From: Myroides odoratimimus
GTDB taxonomy: Bacteria; Bacteroidota; Bacteroidia; Flavobacteriales; Flavobacteriaceae
Assembly (NCBI RefSeq): GCF_030326305.1
Contig: NZ_JACAKB010000008.1
Coordinates: 50,074 to 114,073, forward strand
Length of the DNA stretch: 64,000 bases
Direction: 5' to 3'
Position numbers and translations under genes: made by a program
Shown here: in pieces, positions 42,615 through 52,796 of the stretch
Layout: each line of letters opens with the position of its first letter
Numbering within the stretch: the stretch's first letter is position 1
Notes under the pieces: generated by a model
Databases searched by the model: none
What the model saw: only the letters and a program-made list of their open reading frames with translations
What the model was told of the DNA's origin: nothing

Positions 42615-45377
42615 ATGAGATCAAATACTTTTTTAGATAAGCTGAGTGCGCAGATTTATGCCGATTTTCCTAATTCTATGGATAATTTGGTTATCGTTCT
42701 TCCTAATAAAAGAGCAAAAGTCTTTTTGTTAGAAAACTTAAAGAAGTATTACAGAAATAGTGTCTTCGCTCCAGAGATTATTAATATTGAGGATTTCATT
42801 CAACAGGTATCGAAGATTAGAGGGATAGATTCGATAGAATTACTTTTTAAGTTTTATGTAGCTTACCAAGAAATAGAGGGCGGTAATGCACAGGATTTTG
42901 ATCGCTTCTCTAGCTGGGCTAATATGTTGTTAAGTGATTTTAATGAAGTGGACCGTTACTTGTTGAACCCTGATTATGTGTTTTCATATTTAAAAAATAT
43001 CGAAGATATTAAACACTGGTCTTTAGATCCTGAACAAAAGACAGACTTAATTGTAAATTACTTAGCTTTTTGGGAGCAGATACCAGTATACTATAAAAAG
43101 TTCTATGAAGTTCTATTAGAAGAGCGTATCGGCTATCAAGGATTGATATATCGAGAGGCTGTTAAGTCTCATAAAGAGTACTTGAATAGTAATAATAAGG
43201 TGTTTTATTTCGCTGGGTTTAATGCATTAAATGCAGCAGAGGAGAAAATTATTCAACATTTCTTGTTAGAGAAGAGAGCTAAGGTGTTCTGGGATATTGA
43301 TAAACATTTTATGGAAGATCCTTATCACGATGCAGCGCTCTTTTTGAGACGTATAAAGCGCAATTGGATACACTATCAGTATAACCCTTTTGAGTGGATA
43401 GTAGATGAATTTGGAAAAGAAAAGAATATACAAGTAATACAGACTCCTAAAAGTGTAGGGCAAGCAAAGATCGCTGGGCAAATCGTGGAAGGGCTTGGTG
43501 ATGAAGCTTCAAGGTTAGAGAAGGTTGCCATTGTATTAGGAGAGGAGAATTTGCTATTACCTGTACTGCATAGTCTGCCTTCTTCAGTATCAAGTTTGAA
43601 TATCACAATGGGGTATAGTGGTAAGAGTAATCCTATTCAGATTTTGTTGAATAAGATTTTTAAGATGCATTTGGCTGCTATACGACGCTCGAGTAAGCAA
43701 TATGTTGTTTACTACAAGGAGATTTTAGATGTGCTGACTAATCCTGTATTAACACAAATTATTGTTCCTGAAAAGGTTATTAAAGAAATTAATGATCGAA
43801 ATCTTAGCTTCTTTAGTATAAATCGTTTTGCAGAGTGGATAGAGGATGATGAGTTTCCTGTTCGTAAGCTTGTGTTTGGTAGATGGAATGAACGGTCATC
43901 TGTTGAAGTTTTACAAAACCTTATAGAGATTGTATTGGCTATTAAGGATAGTTTAAATGATGAGGTACACAGTGATCGAATTAGTAAAACATTCTTGTAT
44001 TCTTCTTATCAGATGTTGAATAGGCTAGTTTCTTATTGTCAGAAATATGATTTTATACAAAATTATGATACTTTGTATTCGTTGTATAAACAGGTGATGG
44101 ATATGTCTGAAGTATCTTTTGAAGGAGAGCCTTTAGAGGGGCTTCAGATAATGGGAGTATTAGAGAGTCGTGTTTTGGATTTTGATACTGTTATTGTCAC
44201 TTCTGTTAATGAGGGTAAATTTCCTGCAGGTAAGTCAGTTAATTCCTTTATACCTTATGATGTAAAGAGAGAAATAGGCTTGCCAACTTATAAAGAAAAG
44301 GATGCTATTTATAGTTTTCACTTTTATCATCTCTTGTTAAGAGCAAAGAATATCTATCTTTTGTATAACTCTCAATCAGAGGGAATGGATGCTGGAGAAA
44401 AGAGTAGGTTCTTAACACAGTTAGAAGTAGAACAATTAGAAGCCCATGATGTAAAATATGTTACCTATTCAGCAGATCTACCCGAAAAAGCGAATGAGTT
44501 GATTCAGATTCCGAAGTCAGACCTTTTAAAAGAAGAGCTAAAGAATATTGCTACAACTAAGGGGTTTTCTCCATCAGCTTTATCTAATTATCTTCGCAAT
44601 CCTATACAGTTTTATTTACAACGTGTCTTAAGGATTAGAGAAGTGGAGGAAGTAGAGGAGAGTGTGGCTTTAAATACACTAGGGACTATTATACACAACT
44701 CTTTAGAGAATTTGTATAAACCCTTTAAAGGAGCTAGACTTACAGTGGAGATCATTAACACCATAAAAACAAAGGCAGATGCAGAGGTACAATTGCAGTT
44801 TGAAGAAGTGTATAACAGTGATAAGGAGAAAATAGGTAAGAATTTATTAGCTTTTGAAGTAGCCAAACGAAATGTGTATCACTTTCTAGAAGGTGAGATA
44901 GAAAAGATAAAAGAGGGAGATGATATTTTATTATTGGAGTTAGAAACAGAGCTTACTTTTACACTTGAAGATTCTAGGTTGCCTTATCCTATTAATCTAT
45001 TTGGATTTGTAGATAGAATAGAAGAACGAAATGGAGTTATCCGAGTTATTGATTATAAAAGTGGCAAGGTAGAAGCAAATGATGTTAAGTTAAGTACATG
45101 GGAAGGACTTACACTTGATTTGAAAAATGATAAGATTATTCAGTTATTGTGTTATGCTTTGATGTATACGAAACACAATACAAATCAATCTGTAGAAGCT
45201 GGTATTTATTCATTCAAGAATAGAAAAGGCGGGTTCTTATTTTTCGGAGTGAAAGAAGGAAGAGAGGTTGATCATGCTATTACAAATGATACATTAGCTC
45301 TATTCAAGGATGAATTAGTTGCTTTGTTGTTAGAAATACTAAATCCTGATGAGGACTTTATAGAAAAAGAACTATAG
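42615..45377 (+). CDS. PD-(D/E)XK nuclease family protein, AddB-like
   Basis: About 920 aa from ATG 42615 (a TTG at 42600 falls in the terminator). N-terminal inactivated helicase-like part (VIVLPNKRAKVFLLENL; no intact Walker A), central helical region, and a C-terminal nuclease: FSPSALSNYLRNPIQFYLQR, then FVDRIEERN and VIRVIDYKSGK (Asp-x-Lys). In Bacillus-type AddB the first block carries a Cys (CPF) of an iron-sulfur cluster; here it is Asn, so a cluster-free nuclease is likely. Partner of the AddA-like protein at 36660. Confidence 0.85.
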   Translation: MRSNTFLDKLSAQIYADFPNSMDNLVIVLPNKRAKVFLLENLKKYYRNSVFAPEIINIEDFIQQVSKIRGIDSIELLFKFYVAYQEIEGGNAQDFDRFSSWANMLLSDFNEVDRYLLNPDYVFSYLKNIEDIKHWSLDPEQKTDLIVNYLAFWEQIPVYYKKFYEVLLEERIGYQGLIYREAVKSHKEYLNSNNKVFYFAGFNALNAAEEKIIQHFLLEKRAKVFWDIDKHFMEDPYHDAALFLRRIKRNWIHYQYNPFEWIVDEFGKEKNIQVIQTPKSVGQAKIAGQIVEGLGDEASRLEKVAIVLGEENLLLPVLHSLPSSVSSLNITMGYSGKSNPIQILLNKIFKMHLAAIRRSSKQYVVYYKEILDVLTNPVLTQIIVPEKVIKEINDRNLSFFSINRFAEWIEDDEFPVRKLVFGRWNERSSVEVLQNLIEIVLAIKDSLNDEVHSDRISKTFLYSSYQMLNRLVSYCQKYDFIQNYDTLYSLYKQVMDMSEVSFEGEPLEGLQIMGVLESRVLDFDTVIVTSVNEGKFPAGKSVNSFIPYDVKREIGLPTYKEKDAIYSFHFYHLLLRAKNIYLLYNSQSEGMDAGEKSRFLTQLEVEQLEAHDVKYVTYSADLPEKANELIQIPKSDLLKEELKNIATTKGFSPSALSNYLRNPIQFYLQRVLRIREVEEVEESVALNTLGTIIHNSLENLYKPFKGARLTVEIINTIKTKADAEVQLQFEEVYNSDKEKIGKNLLAFEVAKRNVYHFLEGEIEKIKEGDDILLLELETELTFTLEDSRLPYPINLFGFVDRIEERNGVIRVIDYKSGKVEANDVKLSTWEGLTLDLKNDKIIQLLCYALMYTKHNTNQSVEAGIYSFKNRKGGFLFFGVKEGREVDHAITNDTLALFKDELVALLLEILNPDEDFIEKEL

Positions 45378-45378
45378 A

Positions 45379-45407
45379 AAATAGGGAAGCTTTTGCTTCC
45401 CTATTTT
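45379..45407. terminator. Bidirectional terminator
   Basis: ATAGGGAAGC-TTTT-GCTTCCCTAT with A and T runs on either side, between converging genes. Confidence 0.92.
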
Positions 45408-46189
45408 TACTTTATCGTATTTTTTAGTGCTTCTAGTAGTTCTTCTTTAGCTTCAATCTGAAGTAGGTGCCCTCCAGTGATAATAGTTAAATCACATTCA
45501 GTATTTTCGACTTCTTTAGTGATTTCTTCAATAGAAAGAACAGGATCAGCATTACCTACAATCATACTTATAGGATAGGGAGCAAAATGAAGTAGAACTT
45601 CTCTGTCATTTCTTGATTTCATTCCTTCTACAGCTGCTAGTATACCTTGCTTAGGTGTTCTAAGAGCAATATCTAAGTGTTCTTGTACTTCTTTAGCGTG
45701 AGTGATTTTAGTATCTTCTAAAAAGGTGTTGTTAATCGCCATAGTAACAAAGAGATCGCTGTTCTTTTTAATTACTTCAGTTGCTCTGTCTCTGTTAATT
45801 TGCCTTTCTGTGCTGTCAGCTCTGGTAGTAGATGAAACTAATATTATTTTCTTTACATTATCAGGATATAGTTCTCCGAATGCTAGTGATACATAACCTC
45901 CCATAGAATGACCTATTAGTGTTACTTTTTTTAGATTTAAAGAATTTGTAATTGTAAAAACAGCATCAGCCATATCTTCCATACTGTGTATGTAGCCAAT
46001 ACAACCTGATTCACCATGTCCTAAAAGATCAATAGCAATAACTCTATATTTCTTAGAAAAATAGTCAAGGTAGTAATTCCACATTTTACTATCCTCTAAA
46101 AATCCATGTAGGAAAATTAAGGTACTTCCTTTTCCTTTGTCAGTATATGATAAATTAGTGTTTTTATATAGAATTTTTGTAGTTGCCAT
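45407..46189 (-). CDS. Alpha/beta hydrolase
   Basis: 260 aa, no signal peptide. Oxyanion strand LIFLHGFLEDS (~24-34), nucleophile elbow GHSMGGYVSLAFG (Ser ~96), Asp in VGNADPVLSIE (~213) and His in TGGHLLQIEAKEE (~238). Similar to the esterase/MenH-like branch; substrate unknown. Monocistronic. Confidence 0.88.
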   Translation of the reverse strand: MATTKILYKNTNLSYTDKGKGSTLIFLHGFLEDSKMWNYYLDYFSKKYRVIAIDLLGHGESGCIGYIHSMEDMADAVFTITNSLNLKKVTLIGHSMGGYVSLAFGELYPDNVKKIILVSSTTRADSTERQINRDRATEVIKKNSDLFVTMAINNTFLEDTKITHAKEVQEHLDIALRTPKQGILAAVEGMKSRNDREVLLHFAPYPISMIVGNADPVLSIEEITKEVENTECDLTIITGGHLLQIEAKEELLEALKNTIK

Positions 46190-46339
46190 TCTTTAATTTT
46201 GTTGCAAATGTATGATATAGTATGACTTTGTCAAATCTTTTAACATTCAACAGTGCTCCAGGCATTATATCTATATTAAATCAGTCTAAATAACAGAAAA
46301 GAGTATCTTTGCATTTCTAATTTCAAAATATTTATTAAA

Positions 46340-47188
46340 ATGAAAAAAATAGTTAGTGCATTTTTGTTGTTATGCGGAATAACTTATGGACAATCAGGAT
46401 TGCCTTATCAAATCTATACTAATAAGGGAAAAAAAGTGTCTTATGAAAAGATGATAAAATCGCTTAGTAAAAGTGAGGTGGTTTTGTTTGGGGAGTTTCA
46501 CAATAATTCATTAGGACATTGGTTACAATTACAGGTAACAGAATCGCTAGGAGATAGAAGGCAGCTAACTCTTGGAGCAGAAATGTTTGAAGCGGATAAC
46601 CAAGAGGGATTGACTAAATATGTAAAAGGAAATAGTACAGAAGAGCAGTTTCAAGAAGAAGTACGACTTTGGAATAATTATAAAACTGATTATAAACCAT
46701 TAGTAGAATATGCAAAGGAGAATAAATTAGAATTTATTGCGACTAATGTACCTAGACGATATGCGAGTCTATTGTTTAAAAAAGGTACTGCTGCATTAGA
46801 TACTCTAAGTGTACAAGAGAAGAGTTGGATTGCACCATTGCCATTTCCTTATGATGGTAATTTACCAGGATATAAGAATATGATGGCGATGTTTGAGGAT
46901 CATAAAGATGAGAATTTGCCAAAGGCACAAGCAATCAAAGATGCTACTATGGGGCATTTCATTGTTCAAAATTTAAAACCCAACCATTTATTTTTGCATT
47001 ATAATGGTTCTTATCACAGTAATAATTATGAAGGGATAGTATGGTATCTAAATCAATATAGACCTTCATTGAAGATTGCTACTATTACAATGGTAGAGAG
47101 TGATAATGTAGGTCATTTCGAATTTGATAATTTAGACTTGGCTAACTTTATTATTGTTATAGATGCGAATATTTTAAAATCATTTTAA
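46340..47188 (+). CDS. ChaN/Tiki-fold haem-regulated lipoprotein-like protein
   Basis: 282 aa. Signal peptide (MKKIVSAFLLLCGITYG), then the ChaN-type motif VVLFGEFHNNSLGHWLQLQ with Glu and His residues, LGAEMFEADNQ, and FLHYNGSYHSNNYEGIVWYL near the end. The family (PF04187) includes Campylobacter ChaN, which binds two haems; the Tiki fold is protease-like. Role here is inferred as iron or haem handling. A TATCTTTG -7 element lies at 46304-46311. Confidence 0.8.
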   Translation: MKKIVSAFLLLCGITYGQSGLPYQIYTNKGKKVSYEKMIKSLSKSEVVLFGEFHNNSLGHWLQLQVTESLGDRRQLTLGAEMFEADNQEGLTKYVKGNSTEEQFQEEVRLWNNYKTDYKPLVEYAKENKLEFIATNVPRRYASLLFKKGTAALDTLSVQEKSWIAPLPFPYDGNLPGYKNMMAMFEDHKDENLPKAQAIKDATMGHFIVQNLKPNHLFLHYNGSYHSNNYEGIVWYLNQYRPSLKIATITMVESDNVGHFEFDNLDLANFIIVIDANILKSF

Positions 47189-47302
47189 CGCTTTACTATA
47201 AAAAACCTTTTTTTTTCTTAAAAAAAATCTCGATTGGTCTATTTTAGTGAGTTAGCATTGTTTTATTCTTTGTTTATATCGAGTATAAATAGAAGGGCAG
47301 GC

Positions 47303-47334
47303 TTTGTTGATAACGTTAAGAAGGTGTATTTTTG
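47303..47334 (+). promoter_or_regulatory. Promoter of the sdhCAB operon
   Basis: TTTG at 47303-47306 (or TTG 47307-47309) and TATTTTTG at 47327-47334, 17-20 bases apart, 36 bases before sdhC. Confidence 0.7.
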
Positions 47335-47370
47335 AGAGATTTTTTCAAGAAAAACAATTAAAATTACATT

Positions 47371-48195
47371 ATGGCAAAATCTGCACTTTTAAAGTCATCC
47401 TTAGCTAAGAAATATTGGATGGCTCTTACAGGGTTATTTTTATGCTTGTTTTTAGTAGGTCACTTGGCGGGAAACCTTCAATTGATATTTGGTGACGCTT
47501 CTGCATTTAACGAGTATGCGTTATTTATGACTACTAATCCAGCAGTAAAAGTATTATCTTATGTTACGTATATTTCAATCCTTTTCCACGCGATTGATGG
47601 TATCGTTTTAACGATTCAAAACAAAAAAGCACGTCCAATCGGATATGCAAAAAACAATGCTGCTTCTAATAGCTCATTTTCTTCAAGAAATATGGCGGTA
47701 TTAGGAACTTTACTTTTAGTATTCATCGTGACTCACATGGCTAACTTTTGGGCTAAAATGCACTTTAGTGAAATGCCTTTACAAACTGTAGAAGTAAAAG
47801 TAGAGGGTCAAGATCCTGTAGTAGTATATAAAACAGTACAAGAGCAAGCTATCCCAGTAAACGCTGTTGAAATGGGACAGATAGAAGTAAAAGGTACTAA
47901 GTTTTATCAAGCAGGTACAGATTTAAAAATTGCTGATGGATATAAAGATTTACATAAAATTACAATTGAGTTCTTCCAAAACGAAAGTACTGGATTAATC
48001 GCTACAATTGCTTATGTACTTGCTATGGTGGTTTTAGGATTCCACTTATCTCATGGATTTGGTAGTGCATTCCAATCTTTAGGAGCTAATAATCCTAAAT
48101 ATAAGGGAGTACTTAAAGGGTTTAGCTTTTTGATTGCGTATGTTGTACCTGCGCTATTTGCTATCATCCCATTATATATTCATTTTATTAAATAG
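47371..48195 (+). CDS. sdhC: Succinate dehydrogenase cytochrome b subunit (b558 type)
   Basis: 274 aa with five helices: ~12-36, ~60-80, ~108-127, ~208-230 and ~248-272. His residues within helices ([36 protein letters not shown]) are candidates for the two haem axial ligands. An extracytoplasmic-type loop of about 70 residues lies between helices three and four; such a loop is usual in flavobacterial SdhC. It anchors SdhAB and passes electrons to quinone. First gene of sdhCAB. Confidence 0.9.
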   Translation: MAKSALLKSSLAKKYWMALTGLFLCLFLVGHLAGNLQLIFGDASAFNEYALFMTTNPAVKVLSYVTYISILFHAIDGIVLTIQNKKARPIGYAKNNAASNSSFSSRNMAVLGTLLLVFIVTHMANFWAKMHFSEMPLQTVEVKVEGQDPVVVYKTVQEQAIPVNAVEMGQIEVKGTKFYQAGTDLKIADGYKDLHKITIEFFQNESTGLIATIAYVLAMVVLGFHLSHGFGSAFQSLGANNPKYKGVLKGFSFLIAYVVPALFAIIPLYIHFIK

Positions 48196-48212
48196 TCCTA
48201 AAGAAATTGATC

Positions 48213-50213
48213 ATGAAATTAGATTCTAAAATACCTAATGGACCACTTGATAAAAAATGGTCTGACTATAAAAATCATATTAAATTAGTTAACCCAGCGA
48301 ATAAACGTAACATCGATGTTATTGTTGTAGGAACTGGATTAGCAGGTGGTTCTGCTGCTGCTACATTAGCTGAGTTAGGATATAACGTAAAAGCTTTTTG
48401 TTATCAAGATTCACCTCGTCGTGCGCACTCTATTGCTGCTCAAGGGGGGATTAACGCATCTAAGAACTACCAAGGTGATGGTGACTCAGTTTACAGATTA
48501 TTTTATGATACTGTAAAAGGAGGTGACTACCGTGCACGTGAAGCAAACGTTTACCGTTTAGCTGAAGTTTCTGAAAATATTATTGACCAATGTGTAGCTC
48601 AAGGTGTACCTTTTGCACGTGAGTACGGAGGTTTATTAGATAACCGTTCTTTTGGTGGGGTACAAGTATCTCGTACTTTCTACGCTAAAGGACAAACTGG
48701 ACAACAGTTATTGTTAGGAGCATACTCTGCTATGAATCGTCAAATCGGTCGTGGTAAAATCCAAATGTATAACCGTCATGAGATGTTAGACATCGTTAAA
48801 GTTGATGGTAAAGCAAGAGGTATTATCGCTCGTAACTTAATCAATGGAGAGATAGAACGTCACTCTGCTCACGCTGTAGTTATCTGTACAGGTGGATATG
48901 GTAACGTATTCTTCTTATCTACAAATGCAATGGGTTCTAACGTTACTGCTGCTTGGAAAGCACACAAACGTGGAGCATTCTTCGCTAACCCTTGTTATAC
49001 ACAAATTCACCCAACTTGTATTCCTGTAACTGGTGACCACCAATCAAAGCTTACTTTGATGTCTGAGTCATTGCGTAACGATGGACGTATTTGGGTTCCT
49101 GCAAAAATGGAAGACGCTATAGCAATTAGAGAAGGTAGATTAAAACCAACTCAAATTGCAGAAGAAGATAGAGATTACTACTTAGAAAGAAGATACCCAT
49201 CATTCGGTAACTTAGTACCTCGTGACGTTGCGTCTCGTGCTGCTAAAGAAAGATGTGATGCTGGATATGGAGTTAATGCTACAGGTGAAGCAGTATACTT
49301 AGACTTCGCTTCTGCTATTGAGCGTTATGGTAAAGAGCAAGCTCGTATTCAACATTTAGATGAAAATGACGCTAAGTTAGTTTACAAATTAGGTAAAGAT
49401 GTAGTTGAAAATAAATATGGTAACTTATTCCAAATGTACGAGAAGATCGTAGATGAGGATCCATATACAACTCCGATGATGATTTATCCTGCAGTTCACT
49501 ATACAATGGGTGGATTATGGGTAGATTATAACTTAATGTCTACTATCGAAGGATGTTATATCTTAGGTGAGGCTAACTTCTCTGATCACGGTGCTAACCG
49601 TCTTGGAGCTTCTGCATTAATGCAAGGTTTAGCTGATGGATACTTCGTATTACCATATACTATCGGAGATTATTTAGCTAATGATATTCGTACTGGAACT
49701 ATCCCAACAGATTTACCTGAGTTCGAAGCTGCTGAGAAAAATGTTCGTGATATCATTGACCACTTAATGAACAATAAAGGAACACATTCTGTTGACCACT
49801 TCCACAAGAAGCTTGGGAAAATTATGTGGGATAAAGTAGGAATGGCTCGTAACGCAAAAGGTTTAACTGAAGCTATGGCTGAAATTGCTGAGTTAAGAGC
49901 AGAGTTCTATAAAGATGTGAAAGTATCAGGTACTGCAGAGAGCTTTAACCAAGAGTTAGAGAAAGCTTTAAGAGTAGCTGATTTCTTAGAATTAGGTGAA
50001 TTATTCGCTAAAGATGCTTTACACCGTGAAGAATCTTGTGGAGGTCACTTCCGTGAAGAGCACCAAACTGAGGATGGAGAAGCAAAACGTGATGATGAGA
50101 ACTTCGCATACGTTGCTGCTTGGGAATACAAAGGAAACCCAAGTGATGCAGTGCTTCACAAAGAAGACTTAGTTTATGAAAACATTAAATTGGTAACTCG
50201 TAGTTATAAATAA
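48213..50213 (+). CDS. sdhA: Succinate dehydrogenase flavoprotein subunit
   Basis: About 666 aa from ATG 48213. FAD-binding [19 protein letters not shown] (~36-54), covalent FAD His in [13 protein letters not shown] (~75-87), active-site HPTCIP and the dicarboxylate-binding Arg/His regions ([24 protein letters not shown]) are seen. Long, menaquinone-type form (b558 class). It oxidises succinate to fumarate. Eleven bases after the ATG-preceding sdhC stop region. Confidence 0.96.
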   Translation: MKLDSKIPNGPLDKKWSDYKNHIKLVNPANKRNIDVIVVGTGLAGGSAAATLAELGYNVKAFCYQDSPRRAHSIAAQGGINASKNYQGDGDSVYRLFYDTVKGGDYRAREANVYRLAEVSENIIDQCVAQGVPFAREYGGLLDNRSFGGVQVSRTFYAKGQTGQQLLLGAYSAMNRQIGRGKIQMYNRHEMLDIVKVDGKARGIIARNLINGEIERHSAHAVVICTGGYGNVFFLSTNAMGSNVTAAWKAHKRGAFFANPCYTQIHPTCIPVTGDHQSKLTLMSESLRNDGRIWVPAKMEDAIAIREGRLKPTQIAEEDRDYYLERRYPSFGNLVPRDVASRAAKERCDAGYGVNATGEAVYLDFASAIERYGKEQARIQHLDENDAKLVYKLGKDVVENKYGNLFQMYEKIVDEDPYTTPMMIYPAVHYTMGGLWVDYNLMSTIEGCYILGEANFSDHGANRLGASALMQGLADGYFVLPYTIGDYLANDIRTGTIPTDLPEFEAAEKNVRDIIDHLMNNKGTHSVDHFHKKLGKIMWDKVGMARNAKGLTEAMAEIAELRAEFYKDVKVSGTAESFNQELEKALRVADFLELGELFAKDALHREESCGGHFREEHQTEDGEAKRDDENFAYVAAWEYKGNPSDAVLHKEDLVYENIKLVTRSYK

Positions 50214-50218
50214 TATTG

Positions 50219-50247
50219 AGACTTAGGTCTTCGGACCTAGTCTTTTT
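50219..50247 (+). terminator. UUCG-capped hairpin between sdhA and sdhB
   Basis: GACTTAGGTC-TTCG-GACCTAGTC stem with one bulge and a following T run. A stable UUCG loop within an operon suggests attenuation or an mRNA-stabilising structure. Confidence 0.8.
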
Positions 50248-50264
50248 GTAAAAATTCGATACAA

Positions 50265-51008
50265 ATGAATCTTACACTTAAAATATGGCGTCAATCAAAC
50301 GCTAAAGTACAAGGAAAAATGGTTGATTATAAAATCAACAATGTTTCTCCTGATATGTCTTTCTTAGAAATGCTTGATGTATTAAACAATGAGTTAATCG
50401 AGAAAGGTGATGATCCAGTAGCTTTCGACCATGACTGTCGTGAGGGTATCTGCGGTATGTGTTCTTTATTTATTAATGGTGAAGCTCACGGACCAGATAG
50501 AGGTATTACTACATGTCAGTTACACATGAGAAAGTTCAAAGATGGTGATACTATTTATATCGAGCCATTTAGAGCTAAAGCTTTCCCTGTAATTAAAGAC
50601 TTAGTAGTTGACCGTACTGCTTTTGATAAAATTCAGCATGCAGGTGGTTTCGTATCTGTGAATACTTCTGGTAATACACAAGATGCTAACGCTATTCCAA
50701 TTCCTAAGCATGATGCTGACCGTGCATTTGACGCAGCTACTTGTATCGGATGTGGAGCATGTGTAGCTACTTGTAAAAACTCTTCTGCTATGTTATTCGT
50801 ATCTGCAAAAGTTTCTCAATTTGCTTTGTTACCACAAGGTAAGGTAGAGGCAGCTGATCGTGTACTTAATATGGTAGCTGAGATGGATGCTTTAGGATTC
50901 GGTAACTGTACTAATACAGGAGCATGTGAGGTAGAATGTCCTAAAGGAATTTCTTTAGAGAACATCGCTCGCATGAACAGAGAATACTTAAAAGCAAGCT
51001 TGAAATAA
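50265..51008 (+). CDS. sdhB: Succinate dehydrogenase iron-sulfur subunit
   Basis: 247 aa. [2Fe-2S] cysteines in [18 protein letters not shown] with a later Cys in GITTCQLHM, then [4Fe-4S]/[3Fe-4S] motifs [15 protein letters not shown] and [14 protein letters not shown]. It relays electrons from FAD to the b haems. Last gene of sdhCAB; terminator at 51031. Confidence 0.96.
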   Translation: MNLTLKIWRQSNAKVQGKMVDYKINNVSPDMSFLEMLDVLNNELIEKGDDPVAFDHDCREGICGMCSLFINGEAHGPDRGITTCQLHMRKFKDGDTIYIEPFRAKAFPVIKDLVVDRTAFDKIQHAGGFVSVNTSGNTQDANAIPIPKHDADRAFDAATCIGCGACVATCKNSSAMLFVSAKVSQFALLPQGKVEAADRVLNMVAEMDALGFGNCTNTGACEVECPKGISLENIARMNREYLKASLK

Positions 51009-51030
51009 TAGTTTTTCTTGAAATAAATGT

Positions 51031-51064
51031 AAAAGCAGATATAGAGATATATCTGCTTTTTTTA
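51031..51064 (+). terminator. sdh operon terminator
   Basis: AAAAGCAGATATA-GAGA-TATATCTGCTTTT followed by T. Confidence 0.92.
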
Positions 51065-51102
51065 TTTTTGCTATTCTAATTTTAGGCAAGAGAATTTGAG
51101 TG

Positions 51103-51942
51103 ATGAAGAGAAATATTTCGATAAAACACAGGATATATAATTTACTGAATAATGATTCTAATTCAATTGAAAGTAAGATTGTTCAAGGAGCTATCATTAT
51201 CTTGATATTACTGAATGCTATCTCATTGATCTTTGAATCAATTCCTGAATTTAGAGAAGAGTACAGTTCTTTTTTCTATTCATTTAATTTATTTTCTGTT
51301 GCTTTCTTCTCGATAGAGTATGTATTGAGAATGTGGTCTATTACCTGTGATAAACGTTTTAACCAACCTTTTTTAGGAAGATTAAAATATGCTTTTACTT
51401 CTATGCAGTTAATAGATTTATGTGCTGTCTTACCATTTTATTTAGCTTTTGTACATGTGGATCTCCGTATTATAAGATTAATGCGCGTGTTTAGATTATT
51501 ACGTGTGTTTAAGATTACACGTTATGTATCTGCATTAGCTCTTGTGATCAGTGTATTTAAGAGAAAAGCTAGTGAGTTAGCGATTGCGGCATTTATGTTG
51601 ATATTTTTATTATTGATAGCTTCTACAGCTATTTATTATGCTGAGAATTCTTCTCAGCCTGAAGCATTCTCTAGTATACCGGACTCCATGTGGTGGTCTG
51701 TTATTACGATTTGTACTGTAGGATATGGAGATATCTATCCTGTAACTGTGATAGGAAAGTTAATAGGAGGAGTACTTGCTGTTATTGGGATAGGCTTTTT
51801 TGCTTTGCCTACAGGTATTATCTCATCAGGCTTTTCAGAAATCTTGGCTGAAAGAAAAGAGAAGAAGTTATTAGCTTTACAAAAAACGAATGTTTCTAGT
51901 TGTAATTGTCCGTGTTGTGGTAGACCTCAAGAAGAGAAGTAA
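51103..51942 (+). CDS. Voltage-gated-type potassium channel with C-terminal Cys cluster
   Basis: 279 aa from ATG 51103. Six helices; S4 carries regularly spaced Arg (RIIRLMRVFRLLRVFK, ~125-140) and the pore loop has TICTVGYGDIYPV (~200-212), the K+ selectivity filter. The C-terminus ends in SCNCPCCGRPQEEK, a Cys-rich tail (four Cys within seven residues) that could bind a metal or sense redox; this is unusual for the family and not shown functionally. A TATTTTTG -7 element at 51063-51070 overlaps the sdh terminator tail. Confidence 0.9.
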   Translation: MKRNISIKHRIYNLLNNDSNSIESKIVQGAIIILILLNAISLIFESIPEFREEYSSFFYSFNLFSVAFFSIEYVLRMWSITCDKRFNQPFLGRLKYAFTSMQLIDLCAVLPFYLAFVHVDLRIIRLMRVFRLLRVFKITRYVSALALVISVFKRKASELAIAAFMLIFLLLIASTAIYYAENSSQPEAFSSIPDSMWWSVITICTVGYGDIYPVTVIGKLIGGVLAVIGIGFFALPTGIISSGFSEILAERKEKKLLALQKTNVSSCNCPCCGRPQEEK

Positions 51943-51987
51943 GAATTATTGCTTATTTTTGGAGTATAATCTAAATATCGTAGTGTA

Positions 51988-52755
51988 ATGAAAGTTGCCA
52001 TGTTACAATCGCCATTGGTATGGGAGGATATAGAAGCGAATAAAGAACATTTTTTAGACAAGCTTAATGCCATAGAAAAAGATACAGATTTGGTAGTTTT
52101 ACCTGAGATGTTTGTGTCTGGCTTTACAATGAAGCCTGAGCGCGTTTTCTTGACTATGGAAGACGAATATATCAATAAGCTACAATCGTTGTGCAAAAAG
52201 TATCTATATGCGCTTACAGGGAGTGTTGTTATTAAAGAAGGAGAAGACTACTATAATAGAATGTTCTTTATCTCTGATGAAGGTGAGATCAGTACTTATG
52301 ATAAACGACACTTGTTTTCATTAGCAGGAGAAGAGAAGATATATAAAGCTGGGGTAGATAGATTAATAGTTAACTATAGGGGGTGGAATATATGCCCTTT
52401 AGTTTGTTATGACCTAAGATTCCCTGTTTTTAGTAGAAATAATGACGGAGTGTATGATTTACTAATCTATGTGGCTAGTTGGCCAGATCAGCGTATTTAT
52501 GCATGGGACTCTCTGCTAAAGGCACGTGCTATCGAGAATATGAGTTATTTGGTAGCCGTAAATAGATGTGGAAGCGACGAGAATGACAATATCTATTCAG
52601 GTCATTCGCAAGCCTTAGATATGTTAGGAGGATACTTAGTAGAACCATTGACAGGAGAACAAGTAGCGTATGTAACATTAGACAAAGCAAAACAAGATAA
52701 AATAAGAAAGAGTTTCGGTGTACTTAGAGATGCTGATTCATTTACTATCCTATAA
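51988..52755 (+). CDS. Carbon-nitrogen hydrolase (nitrilase family, omega-amidase-like)
   Basis: 255 aa. Glu-Lys-Cys triad: Glu in VVLPEMFVSGF (~40), Lys in TYDKRHLFSLAGE (~108), Cys in ICPLVCYDLRFPVF (~142). The motifs match the YafV/Nit2 omega-amidase branch, which hydrolyses alpha-ketoglutaramate and related amides. Follows the channel gene after 45 bases; ends at a convergent terminator. Confidence 0.9.
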   Translation: MKVAMLQSPLVWEDIEANKEHFLDKLNAIEKDTDLVVLPEMFVSGFTMKPERVFLTMEDEYINKLQSLCKKYLYALTGSVVIKEGEDYYNRMFFISDEGEISTYDKRHLFSLAGEEKIYKAGVDRLIVNYRGWNICPLVCYDLRFPVFSRNNDGVYDLLIYVASWPDQRIYAWDSLLKARAIENMSYLVAVNRCGSDENDNIYSGHSQALDMLGGYLVEPLTGEQVAYVTLDKAKQDKIRKSFGVLRDADSFTIL

Positions 52756-52758
52756 ACA

Positions 52759-52794
52759 AATAAGGCTCTTAGCATAAAAACTAAGAGCCTTATT
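52759..52794. terminator. Bidirectional terminator
   Basis: AATAAGGCTCTTAG / CTAAGAGCCTTATT perfect stem with A-rich loop between converging genes. Confidence 0.93.
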
Positions 52795-52796
52795 AT

